Program-made: the position numbers and the translations under genes
Shown here: piece by piece, positions 1-9,275 of the stretch
Numbering within the stretch: the stretch's first letter is position 1
Layout of the letters: each line of letters opens with the position of its first letter
Notes under the pieces: generated by a model
Databases searched by the model: none
What the model saw: the letters and a program-made list of their open reading frames with translations, nothing else
Told to the model about the DNA's origin: nothing
Assembly (NCBI GenBank): GCA_027484575.1
Contig: JAIXSQ010000007.1
Location: forward strand, 620,001-684,000
Length of the DNA stretch: 64,000 bases
DNA from: Comamonadaceae bacterium
Lineage (GTDB): Bacteria; Pseudomonadota; Gammaproteobacteria; Burkholderiales; Burkholderiaceae_C
Direction: 5' to 3'

Positions 1-135
1 ACGTTGCCCACCCACGGGCCGCTGTTCGCCGCGCTGCTGGTGGGCACCGTGCTGCTGGTGGGGCTGCTGAACTACGTGCCCGCGCTGGCGCTGGGCCCGG
101 TGGTCGAGCACCTGCTGCTGTGGGCCGGGAACTGA
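1..135 (+). CDS. kdpA: KdpA, potassium-translocating subunit (C-terminal end only)
   Basis: The first 44 codons are open from the window edge and end in TGA at 133-135. They encode a hydrophobic segment ending in LLLWAGN. KdpA is the membrane potassium-channel-like subunit of the KdpFABC ATPase. The identification rests mainly on position, because kdpB starts 22 bp downstream after an AAGGAGGA ribosome site, and on the terminal membrane helix typical of KdpA C-termini. Most of the gene lies to the left of the window, so the selectivity filter loops cannot be examined. Confidence 0.85.
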   Translation, partial: TLPTHGPLFAALLVGTVLLVGLLNYVPALALGPVVEHLLLWAGN

Positions 136-157
136 GAACGACAAGGAGGAACGTCGC

Positions 158-2272
158 ATGACCCGCAATCCCGAGAGCGTGCCCACCGGCACGCGGCGCG
201 AGCTGCGCCTGCTGGAGCCGGCGCTGCTGGGGCCGGCGCTGCGCGCGGCCGTCGCCAAGCTGCACCCCGCGGTGCAGCTGCGCAGCCCGGTGATGTTCGT
301 CGTCTACGTCGGCGCCGTGCTGACCACGCTGCTGGGCCTGGCCGCCGCGGCCGGCCTGGTGCAGGACGACGCCGGCTTCACCTTGGCGATCGCCGCCTGG
401 CTGTGGTTCACGGTGCTGTTCGCCAACGTCGCCGAGGCGCTGGCCGAAGGCCGCAGCAAGGCGCAGGCCGCCTCGCTGCGCGGCCTGCGCCGCGACACCT
501 GGGCCAAGCGCTACGCCGGCGGCAGCACCGCGCCCTGGCACGGCCGCCCCTGGACCACGATCGAGGCCGGCGCGCTGCGCAAGGGCGAGCTGGTGCTGGT
601 GGAGAAGGACGACCTGATCCCGCTGGACGGCGAGGTGGTCGAGGGAGTGGCCACCGTGGACGAGTCGGCCATCACCGGCGAGTCCGCGCCGGTGGTCCGC
701 GAGGCCGGCGGCGACTTCTCCTCGGTCACGGGCGGCACCCGGGTGCTGTCCGACTGGCTGGTGGTGCGCATCGGCGTCAACCCCGGCGAGTCGTTCCTGG
801 ACCGCATGATCGGGATGGTCGAGGGCGCGCGGCGCCAGAAGACGCCCAACGAGATCGCGCTGACCATCCTGCTGCTGGCGCTGACGCTGGTGTTCCTCGT
901 CGTCACTGCGACGCTGCTGCCGTTCTCGCTGTACGCGGTGCAATCGGCGGGCGCCGGCCAGGTGGTGGGCGTCACCGCGCTGGTGGCGCTGCTGGTGTGC
1001 CTGATCCCCACCACCATCGGCGGCCTGCTGTCGGCCGTCGGCGTGGCCGGCATGAGCCGCATGCTGCAGGCCAACGTGATCGCCACCTCGGGCCGCGCCG
1101 TCGAGGCCGCCGGCGACGTGGACGTGCTGCTGCTGGACAAGACCGGCACCATCACGCACGGCAACCGGCAGGCGTCACAGTTCCTGCCCGCCGCCGGCAT
1201 CGATGCGGCCCACCTGGCGCGGATCGCGCTGCTGGCCTCGCTGCCCGACGAGACGCCCGAGGGCCGCAGCATCGTCGCGCTGGCGCGCCAGCAGCGGGTG
1301 GACGACCGCCCGGTGCGGGGCGCCGTCGCCGTGCCCTTCACCGCGCAGACCCGCATGAGCGGCGTGGACCTGCCGCGCGAGGGTGGCGGCACGCTGGTGC
1401 TGCGCAAGGGCGCCGGCGATGCGGTGCGCCGCCACGTCGAGGCCCTGGGCGGCAGCCTGCCGGCCGAGGTCGCCCGCAGCGTCGACGAGGTCGCCCGCCG
1501 CGGCAGCACGCCTTTGGTGGTGACGGAGGGCTCGACCGTGCTCGGCGTCGTCGAGCTCAAGGACATCGTGAAGACCGGCATCCGCGAGCGCTTCGCGCAG
1601 CTGCGCCGCATGGGCATCCGCACCGTGATGGTCACCGGCGACAACCGGCTGACCGCCGCCGCCATCGCGGCCGAGGCAGGTGTCGACGACTTCCTGGCCG
1701 AGGCCACGCCCGAGGACAAGCTACGCCTGATCCGCGACACCCAGGCCGAGGGCCGGCTGGTGGCCATGACCGGGGACGGCACCAACGACGCGCCCGCTCT
1801 GGCCCAGGCGGACGTGGCGGTGGCGATGAACAGCGGCACCCAGGCGGCCAAGGAGGCGGCCAACATGGTCGACCTGGACAGCGACCCGACCAAGCTGCTC
1901 GAGGTGGTGGAGACCGGCAAGGCGCTGCTGATGACGCGCGGGGCGCTGACCACCTTCTCGATCGCCAACGACGTCGCCAAGTACTTCGCCATCATCCCGG
2001 CCATCTTCGCGGCCACCTACCCGCCGCTGGCCGCGCTGGACGTGATGGGCCTGGCGAGCCCGCAGTCGGCCATCCTGTCGGCCGTCATCTTCAACGCCCT
2101 GGTCATCATCGCGCTGATCCCCCTGGCCCTGCGCGGCGTGGGCTGGCGACCGGTGGGCGCCGCCGCGCTGCTGCGCCGCAACCTCGCGCTTTACGGCCTG
2201 GGCGGCCTGCTGGTCCCCTTCGTGGGCATCAAGGCCATCGACCTGCTGCTGGTGGCGCTCGGCCTGGCCTGA
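158..2272 (+). CDS. kdpB: KdpB, potassium-transporting P-type ATPase catalytic subunit
   Basis: This 704-residue protein is the ATP-hydrolysing subunit of the inner-membrane KdpFABC potassium pump. The actuator-domain TGES motif lies near residue 174. The phosphorylation motif DKTGT has its aspartate at about residue 327, and the hinge motif GDGTNDAP is near residue 546. There are membrane segments at the N-terminus, on either side of residue 250 and at the C-terminus. The length is close to the usual 680-700. The start at 158 follows the AGGAGGA site at 145-151. It lies between kdpA and kdpC in the normal kdpABC order, so it belongs to a polycistronic unit expected to be induced by KdpE under potassium limitation. 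No key motif is missing. Confidence 0.98.
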   Translation: MTRNPESVPTGTRRELRLLEPALLGPALRAAVAKLHPAVQLRSPVMFVVYVGAVLTTLLGLAAAAGLVQDDAGFTLAIAAWLWFTVLFANVAEALAEGRSKAQAASLRGLRRDTWAKRYAGGSTAPWHGRPWTTIEAGALRKGELVLVEKDDLIPLDGEVVEGVATVDESAITGESAPVVREAGGDFSSVTGGTRVLSDWLVVRIGVNPGESFLDRMIGMVEGARRQKTPNEIALTILLLALTLVFLVVTATLLPFSLYAVQSAGAGQVVGVTALVALLVCLIPTTIGGLLSAVGVAGMSRMLQANVIATSGRAVEAAGDVDVLLLDKTGTITHGNRQASQFLPAAGIDAAHLARIALLASLPDETPEGRSIVALARQQRVDDRPVRGAVAVPFTAQTRMSGVDLPREGGGTLVLRKGAGDAVRRHVEALGGSLPAEVARSVDEVARRGSTPLVVTEGSTVLGVVELKDIVKTGIRERFAQLRRMGIRTVMVTGDNRLTAAAIAAEAGVDDFLAEATPEDKLRLIRDTQAEGRLVAMTGDGTNDAPALAQADVAVAMNSGTQAAKEAANMVDLDSDPTKLLEVVETGKALLMTRGALTTFSIANDVAKYFAIIPAIFAATYPPLAALDVMGLASPQSAILSAVIFNALVIIALIPLALRGVGWRPVGAAALLRRNLALYGLGGLLVPFVGIKAIDLLLVALGLA

Positions 2273-2304
2273 GCCGCACCCCTGCCGAACCAAGGAGTCT
2301 CCAC

Positions 2305-2889
2305 ATGTCCGACGTCACCCGCACCCTGCGTCCGGCCCTGGTGCTGTTCGCGCTCACCACCGCCCTGTGCGGCCTGGCCTACCCGCTGGTCACCACCGGC
2401 CTGGCGCAGGCATTGTTCCCGGCGCAGGCCGAGGGCAGCCTGCTGCGCCAGGACGGCCAGCTGGTCGGCTCGTCGCTGATCGGCCAGCCGTTCAGCGATC
2501 CCGGCCGCTTCTGGGGCCGTCCCTCGGCGACCGCGCCCATGCCCTACAACGGCGGTGCCTCCTCCGGCTCCAACCAGGGCCCGCTGAACCCCGCGCTGGC
2601 CGACGCGGTCCGCGCGCGGGTGCAGGCGCTGCGCGACGCCGATCCCGGCAACACCGCACCGGTGCCACTGGACCTCGTCACCGCCTCGGCCAGCGGACTG
2701 GACCCGCACATCAGTCCGCAGGCGGCCCGCTGGCAGGTGGCGCGGGTGGCCCGCGCGCGCGGCCTGCCGCCTGCCCAGGTGCAGGCGCTGGTGGACGCGC
2801 ACACCGAGCAGCCGCTGCTGGGGCTGCTCGGCGAGCCGCGCGTGCATGTGCTCGCCCTCAACCTCGCGCTGGACGCCTCCCGGCGCTGA
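2305..2889 (+). CDS. kdpC: KdpC, potassium-transporting ATPase subunit C
   Basis: This 194-residue protein has one N-terminal membrane helix (about residues 9-31) and a periplasmic domain. It contains the family signature [20 protein letters not shown] followed by an SNQGPLNP segment. KdpC associates with KdpA/KdpB and is proposed to raise the affinity of the pump for ATP or potassium. The ATG at 2305 follows the AAGGAG site at 2292-2297, and kdpB ends 32 bp upstream. Length and motifs are ordinary for the family. In this frame a much longer opening begins upstream, but only the part from 2305 resembles KdpC. Confidence 0.97.
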   Translation: MSDVTRTLRPALVLFALTTALCGLAYPLVTTGLAQALFPAQAEGSLLRQDGQLVGSSLIGQPFSDPGRFWGRPSATAPMPYNGGASSGSNQGPLNPALADAVRARVQALRDADPGNTAPVPLDLVTASASGLDPHISPQAARWQVARVARARGLPPAQVQALVDAHTEQPLLGLLGEPRVHVLALNLALDASRR

Positions 2890-2892
2890 CCC

Positions 2893-3072
2893 GTGGCAGC
2901 CGACCTGCCCCAGGCGCTCGCTGCGCTGGCCGCGGTGGTGCTGCCGCTGCTGCTGGGCGCAGTCCTGCTGCGCCACAGGAGCAGACAGGACAAGTCTCGC
3001 CCACCACCCCCTCCTGCAACCCACCGACGGCGGCCACCCCCAGCGCCCGCCGGCACCGACGACACACCTTGA
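2893..3072 (+). CDS. Possible 59-residue membrane microprotein after kdpC
   Basis: A GTG-initiated reading frame begins 3 bp after the kdpC stop and ends 5 bp before the porin start. It predicts one strongly hydrophobic helix (about residues 8-26, rich in Leu, Ala and Val), then Arg/Lys residues and a proline-rich tail. A single-helix protein in a kdp operon recalls KdpF, but KdpF normally precedes kdpA and this sequence is longer with a different tail. There is no recognisable Shine-Dalgarno site before the GTG, and open frames are common in DNA this GC-rich. It may be chance, or a small protein translated by coupling to kdpC. Confidence 0.25.
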   Translation: MAADLPQALAALAAVVLPLLLGAVLLRHRSRQDKSRPPPPPATHRRRPPPAPAGTDDTP

Positions 3073-3077
3073 ACCCC

Positions 3078-3857
3078 ATGTCACATCTTTCCCGACGACT
3101 TCGCGCCGCGCCGTTCCTCGTCGGCCTGTTCGGCGCCGCCGCCGGCGCGCACGCCCAGACGACCGGCACGCAGCCCGAAGCGCCCGCCTGGAGCTTCAAC
3201 GCCGGCGTCGTCAGCGACTACCGCTACCGGGGGATCTCGCAGACCGCATTGCGACCGGCACTGCAGGCGGGCGCCGACCTCGCGCTGCCCGGCGGCTGGT
3301 ACGCCGGCGGCTGGGCCTCGACGTTGCGCTGGATCGCCGACAGCGAGCCCGGCCTGCGCGGACCGCTGGAGATCGACCTCTACGCCGGCCGCCGGATGAC
3401 CGTCGGCCCGCTCGGTCTGGACCTCGGCGTGCTGCAGTACTGGTACCCCGGCGCCACCCTGCAGCGCCTGACCGGAGAGCGCGCCGACACCACCGAGGTG
3501 TACGGCGGCGTGAGCGCCGGGCCGGTGACGGTCAAGGTCTCGCACAGCCTGACGCCGCTGTTCGGCACGCCGAACAGCCGGGGCAGCGGCTATCTGGACC
3601 TGACGGCCACACTGCCGCTGGCCGACGGCTGGAGCCTCGCGCCGCATCTGGGCGCGCAGCGCATCGCAGGCCTGGGCACCTACCGCGACTGGTCGCTCAC
3701 GCTGCTGCGCGAGCTCGGAACCGGCTGGAGCGCCAGTGCCGCGGTGGTGGGCACGACCTGGAACGACCGCTTCGGTGCGCCTTACCTGCTGCCCGGCAGC
3801 GGAGGCCGAGACCTGGGCCGCACCGGGCTGGTGGTGAGCCTGAAGGCCACGCTGTGA
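3078..3857 (+). CDS. TorF-family putative outer-membrane porin
   Basis: This 259-residue exported protein has a signal peptide of about 27 residues ending in AHAQ. The mature part has alternating short hydrophobic and polar stretches with many Gly, Tyr and Trp residues, as in a small beta-barrel. The N-terminus of the barrel carries the SDYRYRGISQT motif typical of the TorF (TIGR02001) group of proteobacterial outer-membrane proteins. It ends in a terminal hydrophobic residue pattern (SLKATL). It sits inside the kdp locus between kdpC and kdpD, so co-expression with potassium uptake is likely. A role in passing cations across the outer membrane is only inference. The start is an ATG at 3078 with no strong ribosome site. 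Confidence 0.85.
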   Translation: MSHLSRRLRAAPFLVGLFGAAAGAHAQTTGTQPEAPAWSFNAGVVSDYRYRGISQTALRPALQAGADLALPGGWYAGGWASTLRWIADSEPGLRGPLEIDLYAGRRMTVGPLGLDLGVLQYWYPGATLQRLTGERADTTEVYGGVSAGPVTVKVSHSLTPLFGTPNSRGSGYLDLTATLPLADGWSLAPHLGAQRIAGLGTYRDWSLTLLRELGTGWSASAAVVGTTWNDRFGAPYLLPGSGGRDLGRTGLVVSLKATL

Positions 3858-3882
3858 GGCGGGGCCGATGCTAGGCTCGGCC

Positions 3883-6585
3883 ATGTCCAGTCCGGCCGAC
3901 GGCCGCCCCGATCCCGACGCCCTGCTCGCGCAGCTGCAGGCGCAGGAGCGCACCCGCGGCCGGCTGCGCATCTACTTCGGCGCCAACGCCGGCGTCGGCA
4001 AGACCTACGCGATGCTCAGCGCCGCCCAGCGCGAGCGCGCGGGTGGCCGCGACGTGGTCGCCGGCGTGGTCGAGACCCACGGCCGCACCGAGACGCTCGC
4101 CCTGCTCGAAGGGCTGGAGCAGCTGCCGCTGCGCCAGCTGGCCTACCGGGGCCGCAGCCTGCCGGAGTTCGACCTCGACGCCGCGCTGCAGCGGCGGCCG
4201 CAGGTGCTGCTGGTCGACGAGCTGGCCCACTCCAACGTGGAGGGCTCGCGCCATCCCAAGCGCTGGCACGACGTGCGCGAGCTGCTGGACGCGGGCATCG
4301 ACGTGTGGACCACGTTGAACGTGCAGCACCTGGAAGGTCTCAACGGCACGGTCGGCGCCATCACCGGCATCCGCGTGCACGAGACCGTCCCCGACACGGT
4401 GCTCGACCAGGCCGACGAGGTGGTGCTGGTCGACGCCACGCCCGACGAACTGGTGGCGCGCCTGCGCGCGGGCAAGGTCTACCTGCCGCAGCAGGCCGAG
4501 CGGGCGGCGCAGAACTTCTTCCGCAAGGGCAACCTGATGGCGCTGCGCGAGATCGCGCTGCGCCGCACCGCCGAGCGGGTCGAGGACGACGTGCGCGTCT
4601 GGCGCGTCGAGCAGTCGGCCGGCGCGCCGGCGCCGGCCGGGGGATGGAACACCTCCGGTGCGCTGCTGGCCTGCGTCGGCCCGCGGTCCGGGGCCGAGCA
4701 CACGGTGCGCTCGGCGGCCCGGCTGGCCGCGCAGCTCAACGTGCGCTGGCATGCGGTCTACGTGGAGACGCCGGCGCTGCAGCGGCTGGACGCAGGGCGC
4801 CGCGACGCCGTCCTGGCCGTGCTCCGGCTCGCGGCGGACCTGGGAGCCAGCACGGCGGTGCTGGCCGCCCCGGACGTCGCAAGGGCCCTGGCCACGCATG
4901 CCCGGGATGCCGGCTGCGCGGCCTTCGTGGTCGGTCGCGGCAGCCCCGGTTGGTGGCCCGCACTCGCGCCCAGGCTGGCGCGGGCGGCGCCGGAGCTGGA
5001 CATCGTGGAGATCGCCCGCAGCGACAACGGCCGCCGCCTGGAGCGGCTGCTGCGCGGCGGGGCCGCCGGGTCCGGCGCCGACCTCGATCGTGGCGCGGCG
5101 GCGATTGCCCCACGCTGGCCCGGCTACGCCGTCGCGCTCGCCGCGACGGTCGCGATCACCCTGGTGGCCACGCCGCTGCACCGGCTGCTGGACCCGGCCA
5201 ACCTGGTGATGCTGTACCTGCTGGGCAGCGTGCTGGTGGCCTGGCGCTACGGCCGCGGTCCCGCTGCCCTCTCGGCCTTGCTGAGCGTGGCGGCCTTCGA
5301 CTTCTTCTTCGTCCCGCCCCGCTGGTCGTTCGCGGTCAGCGACGTGCAGTACCTGCTGACCTTCGCCGTCATGCTGGGCGTCGGGCTGCTGGTGGGCCAG
5401 CTCACCGCCGGCCTGCGCTTCACGGCCGAGGTCGCCGCCGGCCGCGAGCGCCGCACCGCCTCGCTGTTCGCCCTCGCGCGCGACCTGTCCGGCGCGCTGG
5501 AGGCCGGCCAGGTGGCGCAGCTCGGACAGGCGGCCGCCGTCGGCCATTTCGGCGGCGAGGCGCTGGTGCTGGTCGCCGACGCGCGCGATGCCCTGGTCTG
5601 GCCGGCCGTCGCGCCGGCAGGCCTGGAGAGCAGCGTGGCCGACTGGGTGCTGCGCAACGGCGAGCCGGCCGGCCTGGCCACCGCCACGCTGGCGTCGCAG
5701 CCCTGGCACTACGTGCCCCTGAAGGCGCCGATGCGGCTGCGCGGCGTGCTCGCCCTGCGGCCGGCATCGCCGCACTGGCTGCATGTGCCCGAGCAGGTGC
5801 AGCACCTGCAGACGCTGGCCCGGCAGGTGGCGATCGCGCTGGAGCGGGTGCACTACGTCGAGATCGCCCAGCGCGCGCTGGTGGACATGGAGTCCGAGCG
5901 GCTGCGCAACGCCCTGCTGGCGGCGATCTCGCACGACGTGCGCACCCCGCTGACGGCCCTGATCGGCATGGCAGAGTCGCTGCAGGCGGCGCAGCCGCCG
6001 CTGGCGCCGGCCCAGGCCGAGACTGCGCAGGCGCTGGTGCGGCAGGCACGTGCGCTGGCCACGCTGACCGGCAACCTGCTGGACATGGCCCGCCTGCAGA
6101 GTGGCGCCGTGGCCCTGCGGCTGGACTGGCAGTCGGTGGAGGAACTGGCCGACGGGGCGCTACGCGCGCTGCGCACCAGCCTGCCCGGGGTGCAGCTGCA
6201 CACCGACATCCCTGCCGACCTGCCGCTGCTGCATGCCGACGCCATGCTGCTGCAGCGCGTCCTGGTCAACCTGCTGGAGAACGCCGCCAAGTACGGGGCG
6301 CCACCGATCGAGCTGCGCGCCCGTGCGCTGCCCGACACGCTGCTGCTGGCGGTGCGTGACCACGGCCCCGGCCTGCCGCCGGCCTGGGCCGGACGGGAGG
6401 CGCAGCTGTTCGACAAGTTCACCCGTGGAGAGACCGAGTCCGCACAGCCCGGCGCCGGGCTGGGCCTGGCGATCTGCAAGGCCATCGTGGAGGCCCACGG
6501 CGGACGCATCGAGGCCGCGAACGCCATCGGTGGCGGGGCAGAATTCAGGATTCATCTGCCGCGCCGACCACCCCCAGCCGCATGA
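3883..6585 (+). CDS. kdpD: KdpD, potassium-responsive sensor histidine kinase
   Basis: This 900-residue sensor kinase controls kdp expression. From the chosen ATG the order is as follows. The KdpD N-terminal domain carries a Walker A motif GANAGVGKT at about residues 33-41, followed by a universal-stress-protein-like domain. Four membrane helices lie at about residues 410-505, and a GAF-like region follows. The histidine kinase domain has ISHDVRTPLT with the phospho-accepting His at about residue 684. The ATPase domain has ENAAKYG, DHGPGLPP and GAGLGLAIC. An alternative ATG at 3868 adds five residues. The 3883 start is preferred because it matches the usual KdpD N-terminus (Asp-Pro-Asp-x-Leu-Leu). 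It overlaps kdpE by 4 bp. Confidence 0.97.
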   Translation: MSSPADGRPDPDALLAQLQAQERTRGRLRIYFGANAGVGKTYAMLSAAQRERAGGRDVVAGVVETHGRTETLALLEGLEQLPLRQLAYRGRSLPEFDLDAALQRRPQVLLVDELAHSNVEGSRHPKRWHDVRELLDAGIDVWTTLNVQHLEGLNGTVGAITGIRVHETVPDTVLDQADEVVLVDATPDELVARLRAGKVYLPQQAERAAQNFFRKGNLMALREIALRRTAERVEDDVRVWRVEQSAGAPAPAGGWNTSGALLACVGPRSGAEHTVRSAARLAAQLNVRWHAVYVETPALQRLDAGRRDAVLAVLRLAADLGASTAVLAAPDVARALATHARDAGCAAFVVGRGSPGWWPALAPRLARAAPELDIVEIARSDNGRRLERLLRGGAAGSGADLDRGAAAIAPRWPGYAVALAATVAITLVATPLHRLLDPANLVMLYLLGSVLVAWRYGRGPAALSALLSVAAFDFFFVPPRWSFAVSDVQYLLTFAVMLGVGLLVGQLTAGLRFTAEVAAGRERRTASLFALARDLSGALEAGQVAQLGQAAAVGHFGGEALVLVADARDALVWPAVAPAGLESSVADWVLRNGEPAGLATATLASQPWHYVPLKAPMRLRGVLALRPASPHWLHVPEQVQHLQTLARQVAIALERVHYVEIAQRALVDMESERLRNALLAAISHDVRTPLTALIGMAESLQAAQPPLAPAQAETAQALVRQARALATLTGNLLDMARLQSGAVALRLDWQSVEELADGALRALRTSLPGVQLHTDIPADLPLLHADAMLLQRVLVNLLENAAKYGAPPIELRARALPDTLLLAVRDHGPGLPPAWAGREAQLFDKFTRGETESAQPGAGLGLAICKAIVEAHGGRIEAANAIGGGAEFRIHLPRRPPPAA

Positions 6586-7268
6586 CACCCGCTCCCGTCG
6601 CAATCCTCGTCGAGGACGAGCCGCAGATCCGCCGCTTCGTGCGCGACGCGCTGCAGGCCGAGGGCTGGCAGGTGCACGAGGCGGCCACGCTCCAGCGCGG
6701 CCTGGTCGAGGCCGGCACGCGAAAGCCCGATCTGGTGGTGCTGGACCTGGGCCTGCCCGACGGCGACGGCATCGACCTGATCCGGGACCTGCGCGGCTGG
6801 TCGCAGGTGCCGGTGATCGTGCTGTCGGCGCGCGCCGACGAGGCCGACAAGATCGCGGCGCTGGATGCCGGCGCCGACGACTACCTGGCCAAGCCCTTCG
6901 GCACCGGCGAGCTGCTCGCGCGTGCACGGGCCAACCTGCGCCGGCCACGTGGCGGCGAGGCGTCCGAGCCGGTGCTGCGCTTCGGCGAGATCGAGCTGGA
7001 CCGCATCGCCAGGCTGGTGCGCCGCGGCGGCGTGGAGGTGCACCTGACGCCGATCGAATACCGGCTGCTGGCAGCCCTGGCTGCGCAGGCCGGGCGCGTG
7101 CTCACCCACCGTCAGCTGCTGCGCGACGTCTGGGGACCCGCGGCGGAGGACCAATCGCACTACCTGCGGGTGCACATGGGCCATCTGCGCCGCAAGCTCG
7201 AGGCCGAGCCCGCGCAGCCGCGGCACCTGCTGACCGAGACGGGCGTGGGCTACCGGCTGGTGCGCTGA
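6582..7268 (+). CDS. kdpE: KdpE, OmpR-family response regulator
   Basis: This 228-residue protein is the cognate DNA-binding regulator of KdpD. The receiver domain spans about residues 1-120, with the acidic pair EDE near residue 11, the phosphorylated Asp at residue 55 (VLDLGLPDGDG) and the conserved Lys in LAKPF near residue 105. The OmpR/PhoB-type winged helix (about 130-228) ends in TGVGYRLV. The ATG overlaps the kdpD stop in an ATGA junction, so translation is coupled. It is expected to bind upstream of kdpA, outside this window. No residues are missing. Confidence 0.97.
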   Translation: MTPAPVAILVEDEPQIRRFVRDALQAEGWQVHEAATLQRGLVEAGTRKPDLVVLDLGLPDGDGIDLIRDLRGWSQVPVIVLSARADEADKIAALDAGADDYLAKPFGTGELLARARANLRRPRGGEASEPVLRFGEIELDRIARLVRRGGVEVHLTPIEYRLLAALAAQAGRVLTHRQLLRDVWGPAAEDQSHYLRVHMGHLRRKLEAEPAQPRHLLTETGVGYRLVR

Positions 7269-7287
7269 CCACACGCGCAGGGCGTGC

Positions 7288-7812
7288 TCACACCGCCAGC
7301 GCCACCAGGTAGATCCCCAGCATCACGAAGGCCAGCACGAACTTGGCCAGCATGCCGGCCAGCAGGCCGCCCCAGGTCGCCAGGCCCACGCGCACCGCGT
7401 CGCCGTGCTGCCGGCGGGCGATCCACTCGCCCGCGACCGCGCCCACGAGCGGCATGAACAGCACGCCGACCAGGCCCATGAAGATGCCGGCGACCGTGCC
7501 CAGCGCGGCGCCGACCACCGCCTGGCGGCTGGCGCCCGCGCGCTTCGCACCCAGCGCGGCGGCCACGAAGTCCATCGCCCAGGCCAGCACCGCCAGCACG
7601 GCCACCAGGGCCAGCGCGAACCAGCCCACGCGGCTGAAGTCGTCGATCCAGGCGCCGAGCACGATGCCCGCCAGCACGAGCGCGGTGCCGGGCAGGGCCG
7701 GCAGCACGATGCCGGCGAAGCCGGCGAGGATGAGGGCGGCGCTCAGCAGCCAGAGCAGGGTGGTGTCCACCCGGCGCATTCTGGCGGCGACGGGCGCGCG
7801 CAGGGGCCGCAC
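7288..7812 (-). CDS. DUF456 family small membrane protein
   Basis: This is a 174-residue protein with about four to five hydrophobic helices and repeated Gly-rich turns, including GIVLPALPGT near the N-terminus and GLVGVLFMPLVGAVAGEW in the middle. These are typical of DUF456, a family of unknown function. The frame opens with GTG at 7812, 13 bp after the anti-sigma gene stop and behind an AAGGGG site with a short spacer. An ATG at 7779 (163 residues) is an equally plausible start and fits the family N-terminus better. It is the last gene of the sigma/anti-sigma group and converges on kdpE with a 19-bp gap. Confidence 0.8.
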   Translation of the reverse strand: MRPLRAPVAARMRRVDTTLLWLLSAALILAGFAGIVLPALPGTALVLAGIVLGAWIDDFSRVGWFALALVAVLAVLAWAMDFVAAALGAKRAGASRQAVVGAALGTVAGIFMGLVGVLFMPLVGAVAGEWIARRQHGDAVRVGLATWGGLLAGMLAKFVLAFVMLGIYLVALAV

Positions 7813-7825
7813 CGGCCCCTTGGGG

Positions 7826-8599
7826 TCAGAGCGGCGCCTGCAGCAGCGCGCCCTTGTAGAGCACCGGCCCGGTGGGGCCGCTGCCCGCGGGCGCGCCGCC
7901 GCGCGGCTCCAGGCTGATGGCCAGCGCGGGCACGCCGCTGACGGCGGCCTGGTCGGCCGCGAAGCGCACCACCGGCTGGCGCTGCTCGAGCACGCCCAGC
8001 GAGCGCGGCGGACCGCCGGGCGCGAGCGCCCACAGCTGCAGCGAACGGTCGGCGCCCTCGTCGATCGCGCCCACGCGCTTGAGCGTCAGCCGCTGCTGGC
8101 GCGGATCGAAGGTGACCAGCACCTGCGCCTCGCTGCCCTCGCCCGCCAGCACGGCCACGTACTCGACCAGCGGCTGCGCGCGCAGCTGCGCCAGCTGCGT
8201 CTCGCGCTGGCCGACTTCGCGCCACAGCTGCACGCCCACCACCGCGACCAGCGCGGTGGCGGCGATGCCGGCCCAGGCGGTGCCGCGCCAGAAGGCCAGG
8301 CGGCGGCGCAGCACGTCGAGCAGCGGCTGGGCCGCCTGCTGCACCGCGGCGGTGGCCGCGGCGCGTTCGGCCTCCAGCGCCAGCGCGATGCGCTTCCAGA
8401 CGTTGTCGCTGGGCGCCTGCGGCGGCTGCAGCTCGGTCATCGCGCCCAGGCGCTGCTGCCACAGCACCGCGGCCTGGCGCACGCCGGGACTGGTGCGGGC
8501 CAGCGCCTCGAAGCGGCGCCGCGCGCCGCCGCGCAGCGTGCCCAGCGCGTAGGCCGCGGCCAGCCGGTCCAGCAGTTCGGGATGGCGGTGCAGGTCCAT
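7826..8599 (-). CDS. RskA-like anti-sigma factor
   Basis: This 257-residue membrane protein has an N-terminal cytoplasmic region (about residues 1-95) resembling anti-sigma domains. A single transmembrane helix (about 103-121) is followed by a periplasmic RskA-type C-terminal domain containing VLVTFDPRQQRLTLKRV and LQLWALAPGG. Such proteins hold an ECF sigma factor at the membrane until proteolysis releases it. The ATG shares its first base with the stop of the upstream sigma factor gene (TGATG), so translation is coupled and the two are almost certainly partners. Family and pairing are clear; the stimulus is not. Confidence 0.88.
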   Translation of the reverse strand: MDLHRHPELLDRLAAAYALGTLRGGARRRFEALARTSPGVRQAAVLWQQRLGAMTELQPPQAPSDNVWKRIALALEAERAAATAAVQQAAQPLLDVLRRRLAFWRGTAWAGIAATALVAVVGVQLWREVGQRETQLAQLRAQPLVEYVAVLAGEGSEAQVLVTFDPRQQRLTLKRVGAIDEGADRSLQLWALAPGGPPRSLGVLEQRQPVVRFAADQAAVSGVPALAISLEPRGGAPAGSGPTGPVLYKGALLQAPL

Positions 8600-9189
8600 C
8601 AGGCGAACCTCGCCATGCAGCCGCGCAGCTGCTCGAGCCCGCGGCGGATCCAGGTCTTGACCGTGCCCAGCGGCAGCTTCAGCTGGCCGGCCAGCTCGCT
8701 GTGGCTGAGATCGCGCAGGTAGGCCAGGCTGACCACCTCGCGCTGGCGGCCTTCGAGCTGGCGCAGGCACTCGTGCAACGCCCAGGCCTGCTCGCTGGCC
8801 AAGCTGGTGTCCAGCGGGTCGTTGCCCTCGCCCGGCAGCATCTCGGCCAGCGTGGCGTCGAGCTCGACGTGCGCATCGGCGCGCTCGGCCGTGCGCCGGC
8901 GCAGCAGGTCGAGCGAGCGGCTGCGCACGATCAGCCCCAGCCAGGCCATCGGCGGGCTGAGGCTGGCGCGGTAGTCGGCGGCCACCCGCCAGACGTACAG
9001 GTAGGCCTCCTGCAGCGCGTCCTCGGCCCAGTCGGGGTTGCCGGTCACGCGCCGCGCCAGGCCATAGAGCTTGGCGGAGGTCAGGTCGTACAGCCGCCGC
9101 AGGGCGGCCTCGCCGTCCGCGGCATCGCGGCGGCTGCCCAGTCGCTCGATCAGAGCGACGAGGGCGGCATCGTCGAGGTCTTGGGTCAT
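8599..9189 (-). CDS. ECF RNA polymerase sigma factor (SigK-like)
   Basis: From the ATG at 9189 this is a 196-residue ECF sigma factor. Region 2 (about residues 30-95) contains ARRVTGNPDWAEDALQEAYL and LRRRTAER. Region 4 (about 140-190) has LEGRQREVVSLAYLRDLSHS and GTVKTWIRRGLEQL as its helix-turn-helix. It pairs with the adjacent anti-sigma gene through a TGATG junction. The frame also opens at 9276, where another TGATG joins it to the fasciclin gene. That start would add 29 Arg-rich residues outside the usual domain, but the coupling makes it a serious alternative. Gene order resembles sigK-rskA next to fasciclin genes in mycobacteria (family knowledge), suggesting it controls the flanking envelope proteins. 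Confidence 0.9.
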   Translation of the reverse strand: MTQDLDDAALVALIERLGSRRDAADGEAALRRLYDLTSAKLYGLARRVTGNPDWAEDALQEAYLYVWRVAADYRASLSPPMAWLGLIVRSRSLDLLRRRTAERADAHVELDATLAEMLPGEGNDPLDTSLASEQAWALHECLRQLEGRQREVVSLAYLRDLSHSELAGQLKLPLGTVKTWIRRGLEQLRGCMARFA

Positions 9190-9275
9190 GGGCCGGGGCA
9201 TTGTCCACGCTGGAACAGTCCCCGGCGCACGGCGGCGCCGATCCCGAGCGAACTGCACGACCGATCCCACGGCCA

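Noticed and set aside
403..2304. Long open frame overlapping kdpB in another register, rich in Arg, Gly and Ala.
   Set aside because: It is a GC-rich shadow of kdpB; only its last 194 codons (kdpC) are a real gene. Many similar Arg/Ala/Pro frames across the window were dropped for the same reason.
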